Shown: in pieces, positions 6,966-13,601 of the stretch
Position numbering within the stretch: position 1 is the stretch's first letter
How the letters are laid out: the number at the start of each line of letters is the position of its first letter
Assembly (NCBI GenBank): GCA_964498765.1
Contig: CAZCIU010000061.1
Span: forward strand, 1 to 15,868
Source: UPXZ01 sp964498765
GTDB lineage: Bacteria > Bacteroidota > Bacteroidia > Bacteroidales > Paludibacteraceae
DNA: 15,868 nt
Direction of reading: 5' to 3'
Position numbers and translations under genes: made by a program
The notes under the pieces: generated by a model
Databases searched by the model: none
What the model was told of the DNA's origin: nothing
What the model saw: only the letters and a program-made list of their open reading frames with translations

Positions 6966-7022
6966 TCATTCCAATATCGCAAAATTCTAAATTCTAATAT
7001 CAGAATTCTAACTTTATATTCT

Positions 7023-7030
7023 TATCTTTG
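7023..7030 (+). promoter_or_regulatory. Candidate -7 box of the nfo promoter
   Basis: TATCTTTG is an exact match to TAnnTTTG. Transcription would begin near 7037, placing the A/T palindrome and the 7-bp repeats in the leader. A -33 TTG is not evident. Confidence 0.45.
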
Positions 7031-7055
7031 TTTTTTATAAAAAAACACAAGACAA

Positions 7056-7083
7056 GTCTTATGTCTTATGTCTTATGTCTTAT
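7056..7083 (+). repeat. Four tandem copies of GTCTTAT in the nfo leader
   Basis: Four perfect, uninterrupted copies of the heptamer GTCTTAT end 27 bp before the nfo start codon. The first copy also forms the right half of a small palindrome, AAGAC-AA-GTCTT (7049-7060). The repeats lie between the -7 box and the ATG, so changes in copy number would alter leader length but not reading frame. Confidence 0.9.
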
Positions 7084-7110
7084 AATCTATCATCAATCAA
7101 TCTATAAAAT

Positions 7111-7953
7111 ATGAAATATATCGGCGCACACGTAAGTGCTGCAGGCGGTGTGGAAAATGCACCACTCAATGCACAAAAAATCGGTGCAAATGCTTTTGCA
7201 CTTTTCACGAAAAATCAAAAACAATGGTACGCACCACCATTAACTGAGAAAAGCATCGAACTTTTTAAGCAGAGATGCGAGGAATTTGGGTTTCAGCCGG
7301 AACATGTTTTGCCGCACAACAGCTATTTAATAAATCTTGGTAGTCCTGATCCGGAAGGTTTAGAGAAATCACGCAATTCTTTTATAGGCGAAATGCAGCG
7401 ATGCGATCAACTTGGACTGAAAAAACTGAATTTTCACCCGGGAGCGCATTTGAATAAAATCAGCATCGATGATTGCATAAGCACAATCGCGACTTCCATT
7501 AATATTGCATTGGAAAAAACCAGCGGCGTAATTGCAGTAATTGAAAATACGGCAGGGCAAGGTTCGGCGATTGGTTATCGATTTGAAGAAATTGCTCAAA
7601 TTATTGACTTGGTAGAAGATAAATCACGCGTTGGAGTGTGCTTGGACACAGCGCATACATTAGCTGCAGGGTATGAAATCCGCACTAAAGAAGGATTTGA
7701 CGAAACTTTCAGAAAATTTGATGAAATCATCGGTTTCAAGTACCTGCAAGGAATGCATATCAACGACAGCAAGAAAGAGCTTGCGACGCGCGTTGACCGC
7801 CACGATAGGCTCGGAAAAGGATTTATGGGAATGGATACGTTTTCTTTTATCGTGAATGACAGTCGTTTTGATAACTTGCCTTTGATTTTGGAAACGCCGG
7901 ACGAAGATCTTTGGGCGGAGGAAATTGTGATGCTGAGAAATTTAATACAATAA
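7111..7953 (+). CDS. nfo: Endonuclease IV (AP endonuclease)
   Basis: Endonuclease IV cleaves the backbone 5' to abasic sites and removes 3'-blocking groups during base-excision repair, using a trinuclear zinc centre. The protein has 280 residues, the usual length. All nine zinc ligands known from E. coli Nfo are present at the same numbers: H69, H109, E145, D179, H182, H216, D229, H231 and E261. They lie in the family motifs LPHNSYL, NFHPGAH, IENTAGQG, CLDTAH, HINDSK and VDRHDRLGKG. The ATG at 7111 starts the canonical MKYIGAHVSAAGG. It appears to be a single-gene transcript: a -7 box lies about 80 bp upstream and a strong palindromic terminator overlaps the stop codon. The leader carries a tandem heptamer repeat. 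Confidence 0.97.
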   Translation: MKYIGAHVSAAGGVENAPLNAQKIGANAFALFTKNQKQWYAPPLTEKSIELFKQRCEEFGFQPEHVLPHNSYLINLGSPDPEGLEKSRNSFIGEMQRCDQLGLKKLNFHPGAHLNKISIDDCISTIATSINIALEKTSGVIAVIENTAGQGSAIGYRFEEIAQIIDLVEDKSRVGVCLDTAHTLAAGYEIRTKEGFDETFRKFDEIIGFKYLQGMHINDSKKELATRVDRHDRLGKGFMGMDTFSFIVNDSRFDNLPLILETPDEDLWAEEIVMLRNLIQ

Positions 7954-7978
7954 AAAAGCCGGATATCCGGCTTTTTTA
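7951..7978. terminator. Perfect palindromic bidirectional terminator, nfo/argG
   Basis: The 28 bp are a perfect palindrome: an A-run, the core GCCGGATATCCGGC, and a T-run. It begins with the nfo stop codon TAA itself. The GC-rich core flanked by A6 and T6 should work in both directions, ending nfo and the convergent arginine operon, whose argG stop lies 28 bp away. Confidence 0.88.
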
Positions 7979-8006
7979 GCAATTTATTCTCAAACGTAGA
8001 AAAGCA

Positions 8007-9206
8007 CTATTTCCCGTTTCTTTTCTGCACGTTGTGATAGATTTTCATCTGATTACCCAGAATTTTCGTGAAACCTTTCACATCGTCGGCTGTCCAGGCT
8101 TTATTCACTTCGCCGTACTCGCCAAAATCAGTTTTCATCAAATCAAAATCGCTTTCTACGCCTACCAAAGTGTAGCTGTGCGGACGAAGCGTAACGATTA
8201 CCGTTCCGCTTACATTTTCTTGCGAACTTTCCAAGAATTTTTCAATATCGCGCATCACAGGCTCCAGGTACTGAGCTTCGTGCAGAAACATTCCATACCA
8301 CGTTCCAAGCTGGTCTTTCCAGTATTGTTGCCATTTGGTCAACGTGTGCTTTTCAAGCATTTTATGCGCGTTGATAATAAGCATCGGTGCAGCAGCTTCA
8401 AATCCTACACGCCCTTTGATGCCAATGATAGTATCGCCAATGTGCATATCACGACCAATGCCGAATTTATTTGCAATTTCTTCCAGTTCGTTGATTAAAG
8501 CAATTTTATCATCGGATTTTTGACCGTTAATGGATATGATTTCTCCTTTTTCAAAACCTATCGTGATGGTTTCTTCAGCGGTTTTCACAATTTGACTCGG
8601 ATAAGCTTCGTCCGGCAATGTTTGCTCAGATTTCAGCGTTTCTTTTCCACCAATGGAAGTTCCCCAAAGTCCTTTATTGATAGAGTATTCCATCTTTTTA
8701 AAATCCGCCACGTAGCCGTGTTCTTTCAGATAATTTATCTCGTATTCGCGCGTCAGCGTCATATCACGCGTCGGTGTCAGGATTTTTATTTCCGGAGCCA
8801 AAATTTCAAAGGTCAAATCAAATCGAACCTGATCGTTTCCGGCACCTGTACTTCCGTGAGCCACGTAGTCAGCACCAATTTCTTTGGCATAATTAATAAT
8901 GGCAATGGCCTGGAAAATCCGCTCAGAACTCACCGAAATTGGATACGTGCCGTTGCGAAGCACATTTCCATAAACCATATATTTGATGCTTTTGTCGTAA
9001 TATTCCTGTGTTACGTCCAATGAAACGTGCTTTACAGAACCCAGTTTGTAAGCTCTTTCTTCGATGCTTTTCAGCTCTTCTTCGGAAAATCCGCCGGTAT
9101 TAGCCACCGCCGTGTAAACATCGTACCCTTTCTCTTCGGCTAAATATTTGGCACAAAACGATGTGTCCAAACCGCCACTAAATGCTAAAACTACTTTTTC
9201 TTTCAT
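8007..9206 (-). CDS. argG: Argininosuccinate synthase
   Basis: ArgG condenses citrulline and aspartate with ATP to argininosuccinate, the penultimate step of arginine synthesis, in the cytosol. The 399 residues match the family. The N-type ATP pyrophosphatase P-loop AFSGGLDTS is at 8-16. VAHGSTGAGNDQVRFD holds the conserved Gly-rich citrulline/aspartate site, followed by LTPTRDM, and KGLWGTSIGGKE lies in the synthetase domain. The C-terminal helix region is typical. It is the third gene of a minus-strand operon, 23 bp after the GNAT gene and behind argR, so arginine-dependent repression through ArgR is likely. argC, argD and argB do not follow: a terminator and the convergent nfo come next, so the rest of the pathway must be encoded elsewhere. 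Confidence 0.96.
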   Translation of the reverse strand: MKEKVVLAFSGGLDTSFCAKYLAEEKGYDVYTAVANTGGFSEEELKSIEERAYKLGSVKHVSLDVTQEYYDKSIKYMVYGNVLRNGTYPISVSSERIFQAIAIINYAKEIGADYVAHGSTGAGNDQVRFDLTFEILAPEIKILTPTRDMTLTREYEINYLKEHGYVADFKKMEYSINKGLWGTSIGGKETLKSEQTLPDEAYPSQIVKTAEETITIGFEKGEIISINGQKSDDKIALINELEEIANKFGIGRDMHIGDTIIGIKGRVGFEAAAPMLIINAHKMLEKHTLTKWQQYWKDQLGTWYGMFLHEAQYLEPVMRDIEKFLESSQENVSGTVIVTLRPHSYTLVGVESDFDLMKTDFGEYGEVNKAWTADDVKGFTKILGNQMKIYHNVQKRNGK

Positions 9207-9229
9207 TTTCTTAGTTTTTCAAAATTCAA

Positions 9230-9934
9230 TTACAACAAATTTATCATCAATTTATTTCCCAGTTTTTTCTTGCCTTTCTTTTTCGGCGGAACTACTTTCG
9301 CCGCAATTTTTACCGGTTTTTTCACCGGTTTGACTACCAACGTGCTCGCGTGCGCTTTTTCATCCTCTTTTTCCTTTGTCCAGTTTGGATCGTAAAGCAT
9401 GCCGGTACACAGGCAATGTTTTCGGTTGGTGCGTTGCAGAATATCGTAATTAACACAACTCTGACAGCCTTTCCAGAAATCTTCGTCGTCCGTCAATTCC
9501 GAAAACGTAACCGGACGATAACCCAATTCTGAGTTAATTTTCATCACAGCCAATCCGGTGGTAAGACCAAAAATTTTGGCATCCGGATAGCGCTCACGCG
9601 AAATCTGGAACGCTTTCTTTTTAATGCGTTTGGCTAGTCCATGCCCTCGAAAAGTATCAACTACAATCAAACCCGAGTTGGCCACAAATTTCTTGTCGCC
9701 CCAGGTTTCAATATAACAAAATCCGGCAAATTCGCCCGATTGCGTCAATGCAATAATCGCTTTTCCCTCCTTCATTTTCATTTCAATGTATTCGGGAGAA
9801 CGCTTGGCAATACCTGTGCCACGCACTTTGGCGGCAGCTTCAATGGTTGAAAGTATGGTTTGCACGTATGGCAGATGACTTTCATCCGCCAGTACTATGG
9901 ATATTTCATCAACTTCAGTTGTTTCTTTTTTCAT
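9230..9934 (-). CDS. GNAT-family N-acyltransferase in the arginine operon
   Basis: The 234 residues contain a GNAT domain (about 12-145), with the acyl-CoA pyrophosphate loop RGHGLA at 96-101 after strand SGLIVVD, and GLTTGLAVMKINSELGYRPV as the C-terminal half. After the fold come four cysteines in the pattern C157-x2-C160-x13-C174-x-C176, which could bind a metal. A lysine/proline-rich basic tail (about 197-230) follows. The gene lies 21 bp after argR and 23 bp before argG. Substrate is not readable from sequence. Position suggests the glutamate N-acylation step; Bacteroides fragilis is known to use N-succinylated rather than N-acetylated arginine intermediates, so acetyl- or succinyl-CoA are both possible. 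The alternative is an unrelated acetyltransferase trapped in the operon. GNAT call firm, role inferred. Confidence 0.85.
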   Translation of the reverse strand: MKKETTEVDEISIVLADESHLPYVQTILSTIEAAAKVRGTGIAKRSPEYIEMKMKEGKAIIALTQSGEFAGFCYIETWGDKKFVANSGLIVVDTFRGHGLAKRIKKKAFQISRERYPDAKIFGLTTGLAVMKINSELGYRPVTFSELTDDEDFWKGCQSCVNYDILQRTNRKHCLCTGMLYDPNWTKEKEDEKAHASTLVVKPVKKPVKIAAKVVPPKKKGKKKLGNKLMINLL

Positions 9935-9955
9935 TATTTCATAAATGCTTCAGAG

Positions 9956-10426
9956 CTAATTTTTCTCATGAAAAATGTGACTAATAACCTTCATTATATC
10001 TTCTCTGGAAACTCCTTCACGCGGAATAAGCAAAACTGTATCATCTCCGGCAATGGTTCCGAGAACTTCATCCGTGGCACGGTTGTCAATATCCCATGCA
10101 ATGGCGCTGGCGTATCCTGGTTTTGTTTTTACAACAGCCAAATCACCCGAAAATTCAAGGCTTAGCACAGCACCGTGCGAAGTGAAATTGAGCGAAGTCA
10201 ATTCGTCTGAAATCGGCTTAATCTGCGGAGGCAAAACGTATTTGTACGTACCGTTGGAAAGCGGAGTTTTGGCAACTTTCATCACTTTCAGGTCGCGAGA
10301 CAAAGTAGCTTGCGTCACATCATATCCTTTTTCGCGAAGCTGCTCCAGGATTTCTTCCTGACTACCAATTACTTGCAAGCGTAAAATCTCTGAAATTACA
10401 CTTAGCCTTTCTTTTTTATTCTTCAT
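9956..10426 (-). CDS. argR: Arginine repressor ArgR
   Basis: ArgR is an arginine-dependent hexameric repressor of arginine biosynthesis, sometimes also an activator of catabolism. From the ATG at 10426 the protein is 156 residues, exactly the usual size. The N-terminal winged helix includes GSQEEILEQLREKGYDVTQA and the recognition helix TLSRDLKVMKV (41-51). The C-terminal domain has the trimerisation and arginine-binding motif GTIAGDDT at 123-130, with the Asp pair that contacts arginine. An upstream TTG at 10456 would add ten residues, but it lies inside the predicted -7 box, so I rejected it. It leads the operon argR-GNAT-argG and is divergent from the hydrolase gene. A promoter with an overlapping inverted repeat suggests autoregulation. 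Confidence 0.95.
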   Translation of the reverse strand: MKNKKERLSVISEILRLQVIGSQEEILEQLREKGYDVTQATLSRDLKVMKVAKTPLSNGTYKYVLPPQIKPISDELTSLNFTSHGAVLSLEFSGDLAVVKTKPGYASAIAWDIDNRATDEVLGTIAGDDTVLLIPREGVSREDIMKVISHIFHEKN

Positions 10427-10442
10427 GATGGTATATTTATTA

Positions 10443-10481
10443 CATAAACACTGCAAATATACAGCATATTCATAGTTTATG
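10443..10481 (-). promoter_or_regulatory. Candidate ArgR operator overlapping the argR promoter
   Basis: CATAAAC at 10443-10449 and GTTTATG at 10475-10481 are exact inverted repeats, matching 10 of 12 when extended. They sit astride the -7 box, one at the predicted transcription start and one next to the -33 box. The known E. coli and Bacillus ARG boxes are AT-rich palindromes of the TGAAT/ATTCA type, which this resembles only loosely. Assignment rests on position. Confidence 0.4.
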
Positions 10482-10484
10482 CAA
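10454..10484 (-). promoter_or_regulatory. Promoter of the argR-GNAT-argG operon
   Basis: On the minus strand, TTG (10484-10482), a 20-bp spacer and TATATTTG (10461-10454) match the Bacteroidetes -33/-7 consensus well. Transcription would start near 10447, giving a leader of about 20 nt to the ATG at 10426. It is among the best promoter matches in the window. Confidence 0.6.
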
Positions 10485-10533
10485 GTATTTTTGTATTTAT
10501 TTTCATATTTACACTAAATAATTTGAATATTAA

Positions 10534-10555
10534 CCGAAAAATTCTTCATTTTCGG
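10534..10555. repeat. Small hairpin between argR and the hydrolase gene
   Basis: CCGAAAA (10534-10540) pairs with TTTTCGG (10549-10555) across an 8-nt loop, 40 bp before the hydrolase start. It could be a regulator site or leader hairpin for the hydrolase. No clear -7 box for that gene was found. Confidence 0.35.
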
Positions 10556-10595
10556 ATTTAAAATTGTATTTTTATAAAATCAAAACTATAGAATT

Positions 10596-11252
10596 GTGAA
10601 AAAGCCTTCTATTTATATCGTCCACGGAATTCTTGGCAATCCTTTCGAGTATATTTTAATGAGAAAATTGCTTCGGAAAAATGGATTTGCTTCTACTATT
10701 TTTACTTACAAAAGTAGAAAAACCAAGATTATGGATGCCGCAAAGCAACTTTATGAAAAGATCAAAGCGGATGGAGTAGTAGAAGTTTCGTTTATCACGC
10801 ATTCGCTTGGCGGTTTAGTACTTCGTGCCATGTTACTTTACAGCCAAAACGATGCTAAGTTTCCCAAAATCCGTAAAATTGTAATGATTGCCGCTCCAAA
10901 TCAAGGAGCAATTTCTGGCGATTTTATGAATAAATATGCTATTTTCAAGTTTATTTTAGGCGTAAATTTGCGTGATGTGAAAAAAGATCCCGAATCATTG
11001 GCTCATCAACTTCCCATTAATTTCAATGCCGACGTGGGAATAATTGCAGGATGTAGAGGCAAAAAATCGGGTTACAATCCCTTCATCGGAGAGGATAATG
11101 ACGGTGAAATCAGACCTGAGGAAACCAAATTAGGAACTGAAAAAGATTTTATCACGATCAAAAGCGATCATATTTCCATACTTTGGAACAAGAAAACACA
11201 TCAACAAGTACTGCATTTTATGGAATTTGGAACATTTAATCATAGAATTTAA
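10596..11252 (+). CDS. Alpha/beta hydrolase, lipase/esterase-like
   Basis: The 218-residue protein shows an alpha/beta-hydrolase fold. The oxyanion-hole strand YIVHGILGNPFEY is at residues 7-19, the nucleophile elbow THSLGGLV (Ser70 in H-S-L-G-G) at 68-75, and the candidate catalytic His192 in KSDHISIL; the acidic member is probably an Asp in GEDNDGE. The elbow and HG motif resemble PGAP1/DUF676-type lipases. No signal peptide or membrane helix is seen, so it is probably cytosolic. The start is a GTG at 10596; the next Met (residue 22) would remove the essential HG motif. It diverges from argR and ends 62 bp before metF, so it may be a separate transcript. The substrate cannot be predicted. 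Confidence 0.85.
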   Translation: MKKPSIYIVHGILGNPFEYILMRKLLRKNGFASTIFTYKSRKTKIMDAAKQLYEKIKADGVVEVSFITHSLGGLVLRAMLLYSQNDAKFPKIRKIVMIAAPNQGAISGDFMNKYAIFKFILGVNLRDVKKDPESLAHQLPINFNADVGIIAGCRGKKSGYNPFIGEDNDGEIRPEETKLGTEKDFITIKSDHISILWNKKTHQQVLHFMEFGTFNHRI

Positions 11253-11280
11253 TCCGTTTAGCATATTCAGAAATTCTTTG

Positions 11281-11288
11281 TACTTTTG
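11281..11288 (+). promoter_or_regulatory. Candidate -7 box of the metF promoter
   Basis: TACTTTTG, followed by CAACTTG, matches TAnnTTTG and lies 26 bp before the metF ATG, predicting a short leader of about 20 nt. A -33 TTG is not clear. It falls in the 62-bp gap after the hydrolase gene. Confidence 0.45.
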
Positions 11289-11314
11289 CAACTTGAACAA
11301 AAAAACCTAAGAAA

Positions 11315-12262
11315 ATGAGTCTTGTCGAAAAAATAAAATCCGCAAAAAAAACCGCTTTTTCATTTGAATTATTGCCGCCACTTAAAGGAAATGGCATCAG
11401 CGGTGTGTACAAAACCATTGATACGCTGCGCGAATTTGACCCGAAATACATTAATATTACCACACACCGCTCCGAAAAGATTTTCAAAGAAAATGAACTT
11501 GGGCTTTATGAGCAGGTTTCCATCCGCAAACGCCCCGGAACCGTGGCTGTGGCGGCCGCTATTCAAAATAAATATAATATTCCGGTAGTTCCGCACATTA
11601 TTTGCAGTGGATTTACCAAGGAAGAAACCGAATATGTGTTGATTGACCTGAAATTCCTGGACATCAATGACATTTTGCTTCTGCGCGGCGACAAAGCCAA
11701 GCATGAAACAGCATTCGTTCCAACCGGACATTCTTACGCAACCGAACTTCAGGAACAGGTAAATCGTTTTAATGATGGCTACTTCTTGGATGGTTCGCAA
11801 ATGAAGATTATTGAAAAGCCATTTTCTTACGGAATGGCCTGCTATCCGGAGAAGCACGAGGAAGCGCCAAACATGGAAACTGAGCTTTACTGGGCAAAAA
11901 AGAAAGTGGATAACGGAGCGGAATATCTGGTAACGCAGATGTTTTTTGACAATCAAAAGTATTTTGATTTTGTGGCAAAATGCAGAGAATACGGCATTGA
12001 CGTGCCGATTATTCCGGGGTTGAAACCAATTACATTAATGAATCAGCTGACAGTTTTGCCAAAAATTTTCAAATCGGAAATTCCGGAAGACTTCGCCCGC
12101 GAACTCCGCAAATGTAAAACAGATGATGATGCCGCCGAAGTTGGTGTGGAGTGGTGCACACAACAAGCCAAAGAATTGATAGAGCACAACGTTCCGAGCA
12201 TCCATTTTTACAGTCTGATGGCTACTCAAAGCGTGAAACGAGTGGCTGAAAAAGTGTATTAA
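11315..12262 (+). CDS. metF: Methylenetetrahydrofolate reductase
   Basis: MetF is a cytosolic FAD enzyme that reduces 5,10-methylenetetrahydrofolate to 5-methyltetrahydrofolate, the methyl donor for methionine synthesis. The 315 residues fit the bacterial one-domain TIM-barrel form. FSFELLPP (15-22) holds the catalytic Glu18. INITTHR is the folate strand, and LLLRGD (121-126) carries the conserved Asp near the flavin. YGMACYPEKH (172-181) and TQMFFD (207-212) are the FAD- and substrate-site motifs, followed by PIIPGLKPI. The start ATG gives a normal N-terminus. A small DUF4834 gene follows after 28 bp and is probably co-transcribed. I saw no S-box or other riboswitch in the short upstream gap. 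Confidence 0.96.
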   Translation: MSLVEKIKSAKKTAFSFELLPPLKGNGISGVYKTIDTLREFDPKYINITTHRSEKIFKENELGLYEQVSIRKRPGTVAVAAAIQNKYNIPVVPHIICSGFTKEETEYVLIDLKFLDINDILLLRGDKAKHETAFVPTGHSYATELQEQVNRFNDGYFLDGSQMKIIEKPFSYGMACYPEKHEEAPNMETELYWAKKKVDNGAEYLVTQMFFDNQKYFDFVAKCREYGIDVPIIPGLKPITLMNQLTVLPKIFKSEIPEDFARELRKCKTDDDAAEVGVEWCTQQAKELIEHNVPSIHFYSLMATQSVKRVAEKVY

Positions 12263-12290
12263 TTATTATTGAGAAAAACTTAAAAAGACT

Positions 12291-12527
12291 ATGTTTAAGC
12301 TACTGATTGGGATATTACTGTTTTTTGGATTAATGATTTTGTTTGCCGGAGCTTTGGGCTTAAAGTTCTTGCGAACGCTCTTTGGTCTTGGAAACAAATC
12401 ACCAAAACAAAGCCCAAACGACCAATCTCAAACCTACTCTGCTCCCGAAAGTCGTGAGAAAGTTTTCAAAAAACATGAAGGAGAATATGTAGAATTTGAA
12501 GAAATAGAAGAAAAGCACGAAGAGTGA
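12291..12527 (+). CDS. Small membrane protein, DUF4834-like
   Basis: This 78-residue protein has one N-terminal hydrophobic helix (about 3-25, LLIGILLFFGLMILFAGALG). A short basic stretch (LKFLRTLFGLGNKSPK), a low-complexity Ser/Gln/Pro linker and an acidic C-terminus ending HEGEYVEFEEIEE follow. This layout and the GEYVEFEE ending match the Bacteroidetes-specific DUF4834 family as I remember it. The function is unknown. The probable topology is a single-pass inner-membrane anchor with a cytoplasmic acidic tail. It follows metF by 28 bp, but a functional link to folate or methionine metabolism is not implied by the sequence. Confidence 0.8.
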   Translation: MFKLLIGILLFFGLMILFAGALGLKFLRTLFGLGNKSPKQSPNDQSQTYSAPESREKVFKKHEGEYVEFEEIEEKHEE

Positions 12528-12532
12528 AGCTT

Positions 12533-12574
12533 GAAGCACGAAGTAAATTTCCAAAACACTTAACTTCGTTCTTC
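12533..12574. terminator. Hairpin at the DUF4834/kinase convergent junction
   Basis: GAAGCACGAAGT (12533-12544) pairs with ACTTCGTTCTTC (12563-12574), 11 of 12 matching, with an 18-nt loop. A T-run begins about 11 nt later (12586-12591), overlapping the kinase stop codon. The stem word AGCACGAAG also occurs just upstream at the end of the DUF4834 gene. The T-run is rather distant, so termination is plausible but not certain. Confidence 0.4.
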
Positions 12575-12589
12575 GATCTTCCCGCTTTT

Positions 12590-13447
12590 TTAAAAATACC
12601 TTTCTAAAATATCCACCACACTGCTTCGATAACTTCGCCCGAATAAATTCAGATGCACCAGCAGGTAGTAAAGTTGGTAAAGTTTAATTTGCTCCTGATA
12701 GTAGGATTGTTTGGAAATAATTTCGTGGTAAGCATCGTAAAATTCCGCATCAAAACCACGAAATAAACACGACATAGCCACATCCACCATCGAATGTCCG
12801 TAATAAACGGCCGGATCAATCAAATAAGGCGTTCCGTCAGTCGAAATCAGATAGTTTCCACCCCATAAATCTCCGTGCAATAAGGATGGTTTCACTTCTC
12901 CAAAAACCTGCCGGAAAATTTTCAAGGCACTTTCTTTGGATGGAATTTTAGCATCATCCAGCGCCTTGTTTTTCTTTGCAATTTCAAGTTGGGGATGAAT
13001 GCGTTCGTTCCAGTAAAATTCAGCCCAATCGGCGTGAAAAGCGTTCGATTGTGGTAAACTACCGATAAAATTATCCGATGAAAATCCAAAATGGTCGTTG
13101 GACACAAGATGTAAATTAGCCAAATCACGCCCGAAATGGGTGTAATCTTTTGCATTCGGTCGCCTGCTCTCAATAAAATCCATCAACAAAAAAGCTTTGC
13201 CATCCAACTCGCTCACCAAATGCACTTGCGGAACAGCAATGGTTTTTGTATTCTCAATGGCTTGCAAGCCTTTTTGCTCTGCGAGAAACATAGACTTCGC
13301 AAAAGATTTACTGTTTACTTTCAGAAAGAGTTTTTGATGTTGAGTTTCCAGCAGATAAGCTGACGAAATATCACCACCGGAAACCGGTTTGAAGGATTTG
13401 ATTTCTGAATTAATTTGCTCTGCGATATGTTTGATGATTTGTTCCAT
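12590..13447 (-). CDS. Fructosamine/ketosamine-3-kinase family protein
   Basis: The 285 residues from the ATG at 13447 form an aminoglycoside-phosphotransferase-like kinase of the fructosamine-kinase family, which phosphorylates ketosamines on glycated proteins or amines so that they break down. The N-lobe has SGGDISSAYLLE (phosphate-binding loop) and LFLKVN with the ATP-binding Lys. The catalytic loop is LLHGDLWGGN (189-198; Asp193), and the metal-binding Asp is in LIDPAVYYGH, followed by D-V-A-M-S. A TTG six bases upstream (13453) is possible but adds only two residues. It follows the valS-nitroreductase transcript, separated by a terminator, and probably has its own promoter: TATCTTTA at 13479-13472 on the minus strand is a one-mismatch -7 box. 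Physiological substrate unknown. Confidence 0.88.
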   Translation of the reverse strand: MEQIIKHIAEQINSEIKSFKPVSGGDISSAYLLETQHQKLFLKVNSKSFAKSMFLAEQKGLQAIENTKTIAVPQVHLVSELDGKAFLLMDFIESRRPNAKDYTHFGRDLANLHLVSNDHFGFSSDNFIGSLPQSNAFHADWAEFYWNERIHPQLEIAKKNKALDDAKIPSKESALKIFRQVFGEVKPSLLHGDLWGGNYLISTDGTPYLIDPAVYYGHSMVDVAMSCLFRGFDAEFYDAYHEIISKQSYYQEQIKLYQLYYLLVHLNLFGRSYRSSVVDILERYF

Positions 13448-13489
13448 AGCCAACGTTATTGATGTGAAATCGTAAAGATAAAAAAGAAA

Positions 13490-13520
13490 AGGGATTATTC
13501 CTAATCACAGGAAAATCCCT
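13490..13520 (-). terminator. Rho-independent terminator of the valS-nitroreductase transcript
   Basis: On the minus strand, AGGGATTTTCC pairs with GGAATAATCCCT (11-bp stem, one bulge, 8-nt loop), followed by a T-rich run (TTTTCTTTTTTA, 13489-13478). This is terminator-like. It lies downstream of the nitroreductase stop and just upstream of the kinase gene, separating the two transcripts. Confidence 0.65.
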
Positions 13521-13526
13521 TAAATT

Positions 13527-13594
13527 CTACAGCTTCAAGTCGGTTTGATGCGTTAGTTTTTCACGGGTCAAACGGACTTAAAGCCGTTAGACCC
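13527..13594. repeat. Alternating inverted repeats, REP-like
   Basis: GGGTCAAACGG (13565-13575) pairs with CCGTTAGACCC (13584-13594), 10 of 11 matching, across an 8-nt loop. The segment 13527-13548 is also nearly complementary to 13568-13590, with three mismatches and one indel, so the two foldings exclude each other. It lies just after the nitroreductase stop codon and has no coding potential. It resembles a dispersed REP-type unit. Confidence 0.55.
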
Positions 13595-13601
13595 TGTTGG
13601 G

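Larger units (their letters stand above)
6753..7110. other. Divergent intergenic region between mdh and nfo
   Basis: There is no gene in these 358 bp. From left to right it holds the mdh leader and -7 box, a 60-bp AT-rich stretch, an imperfect repeat-rich segment (6909-6965), short ATTCTAA repeats (6984-7010), a -7 box for nfo (7023-7030), an A/T palindrome (7031-7045) and four tandem 7-bp repeats (7056-7083). I saw no tRNA- or riboswitch-like structure. Confidence 0.6.

Noticed and set aside
7056..7083. Possible CRISPR array
   Set aside because: Units are 7 bp with no spacers and no cas genes are nearby; it is a simple tandem repeat.
8034..9023. Plus-strand open frames over argG (for example 8034-8498 and 8520-9023)
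   Set aside because: They are antisense to the strongly supported argG gene and have no family features.
10427..10456. N-terminal extension of ArgR by ten residues
   Set aside because: It would start at a TTG inside the predicted -7 promoter box. The ATG at 10426 yields the standard 156 residues.
11236..11956. Minus-strand open frames over metF
   Set aside because: They are antisense to metF, whose catalytic motifs are complete; the products show no recognisable domain.
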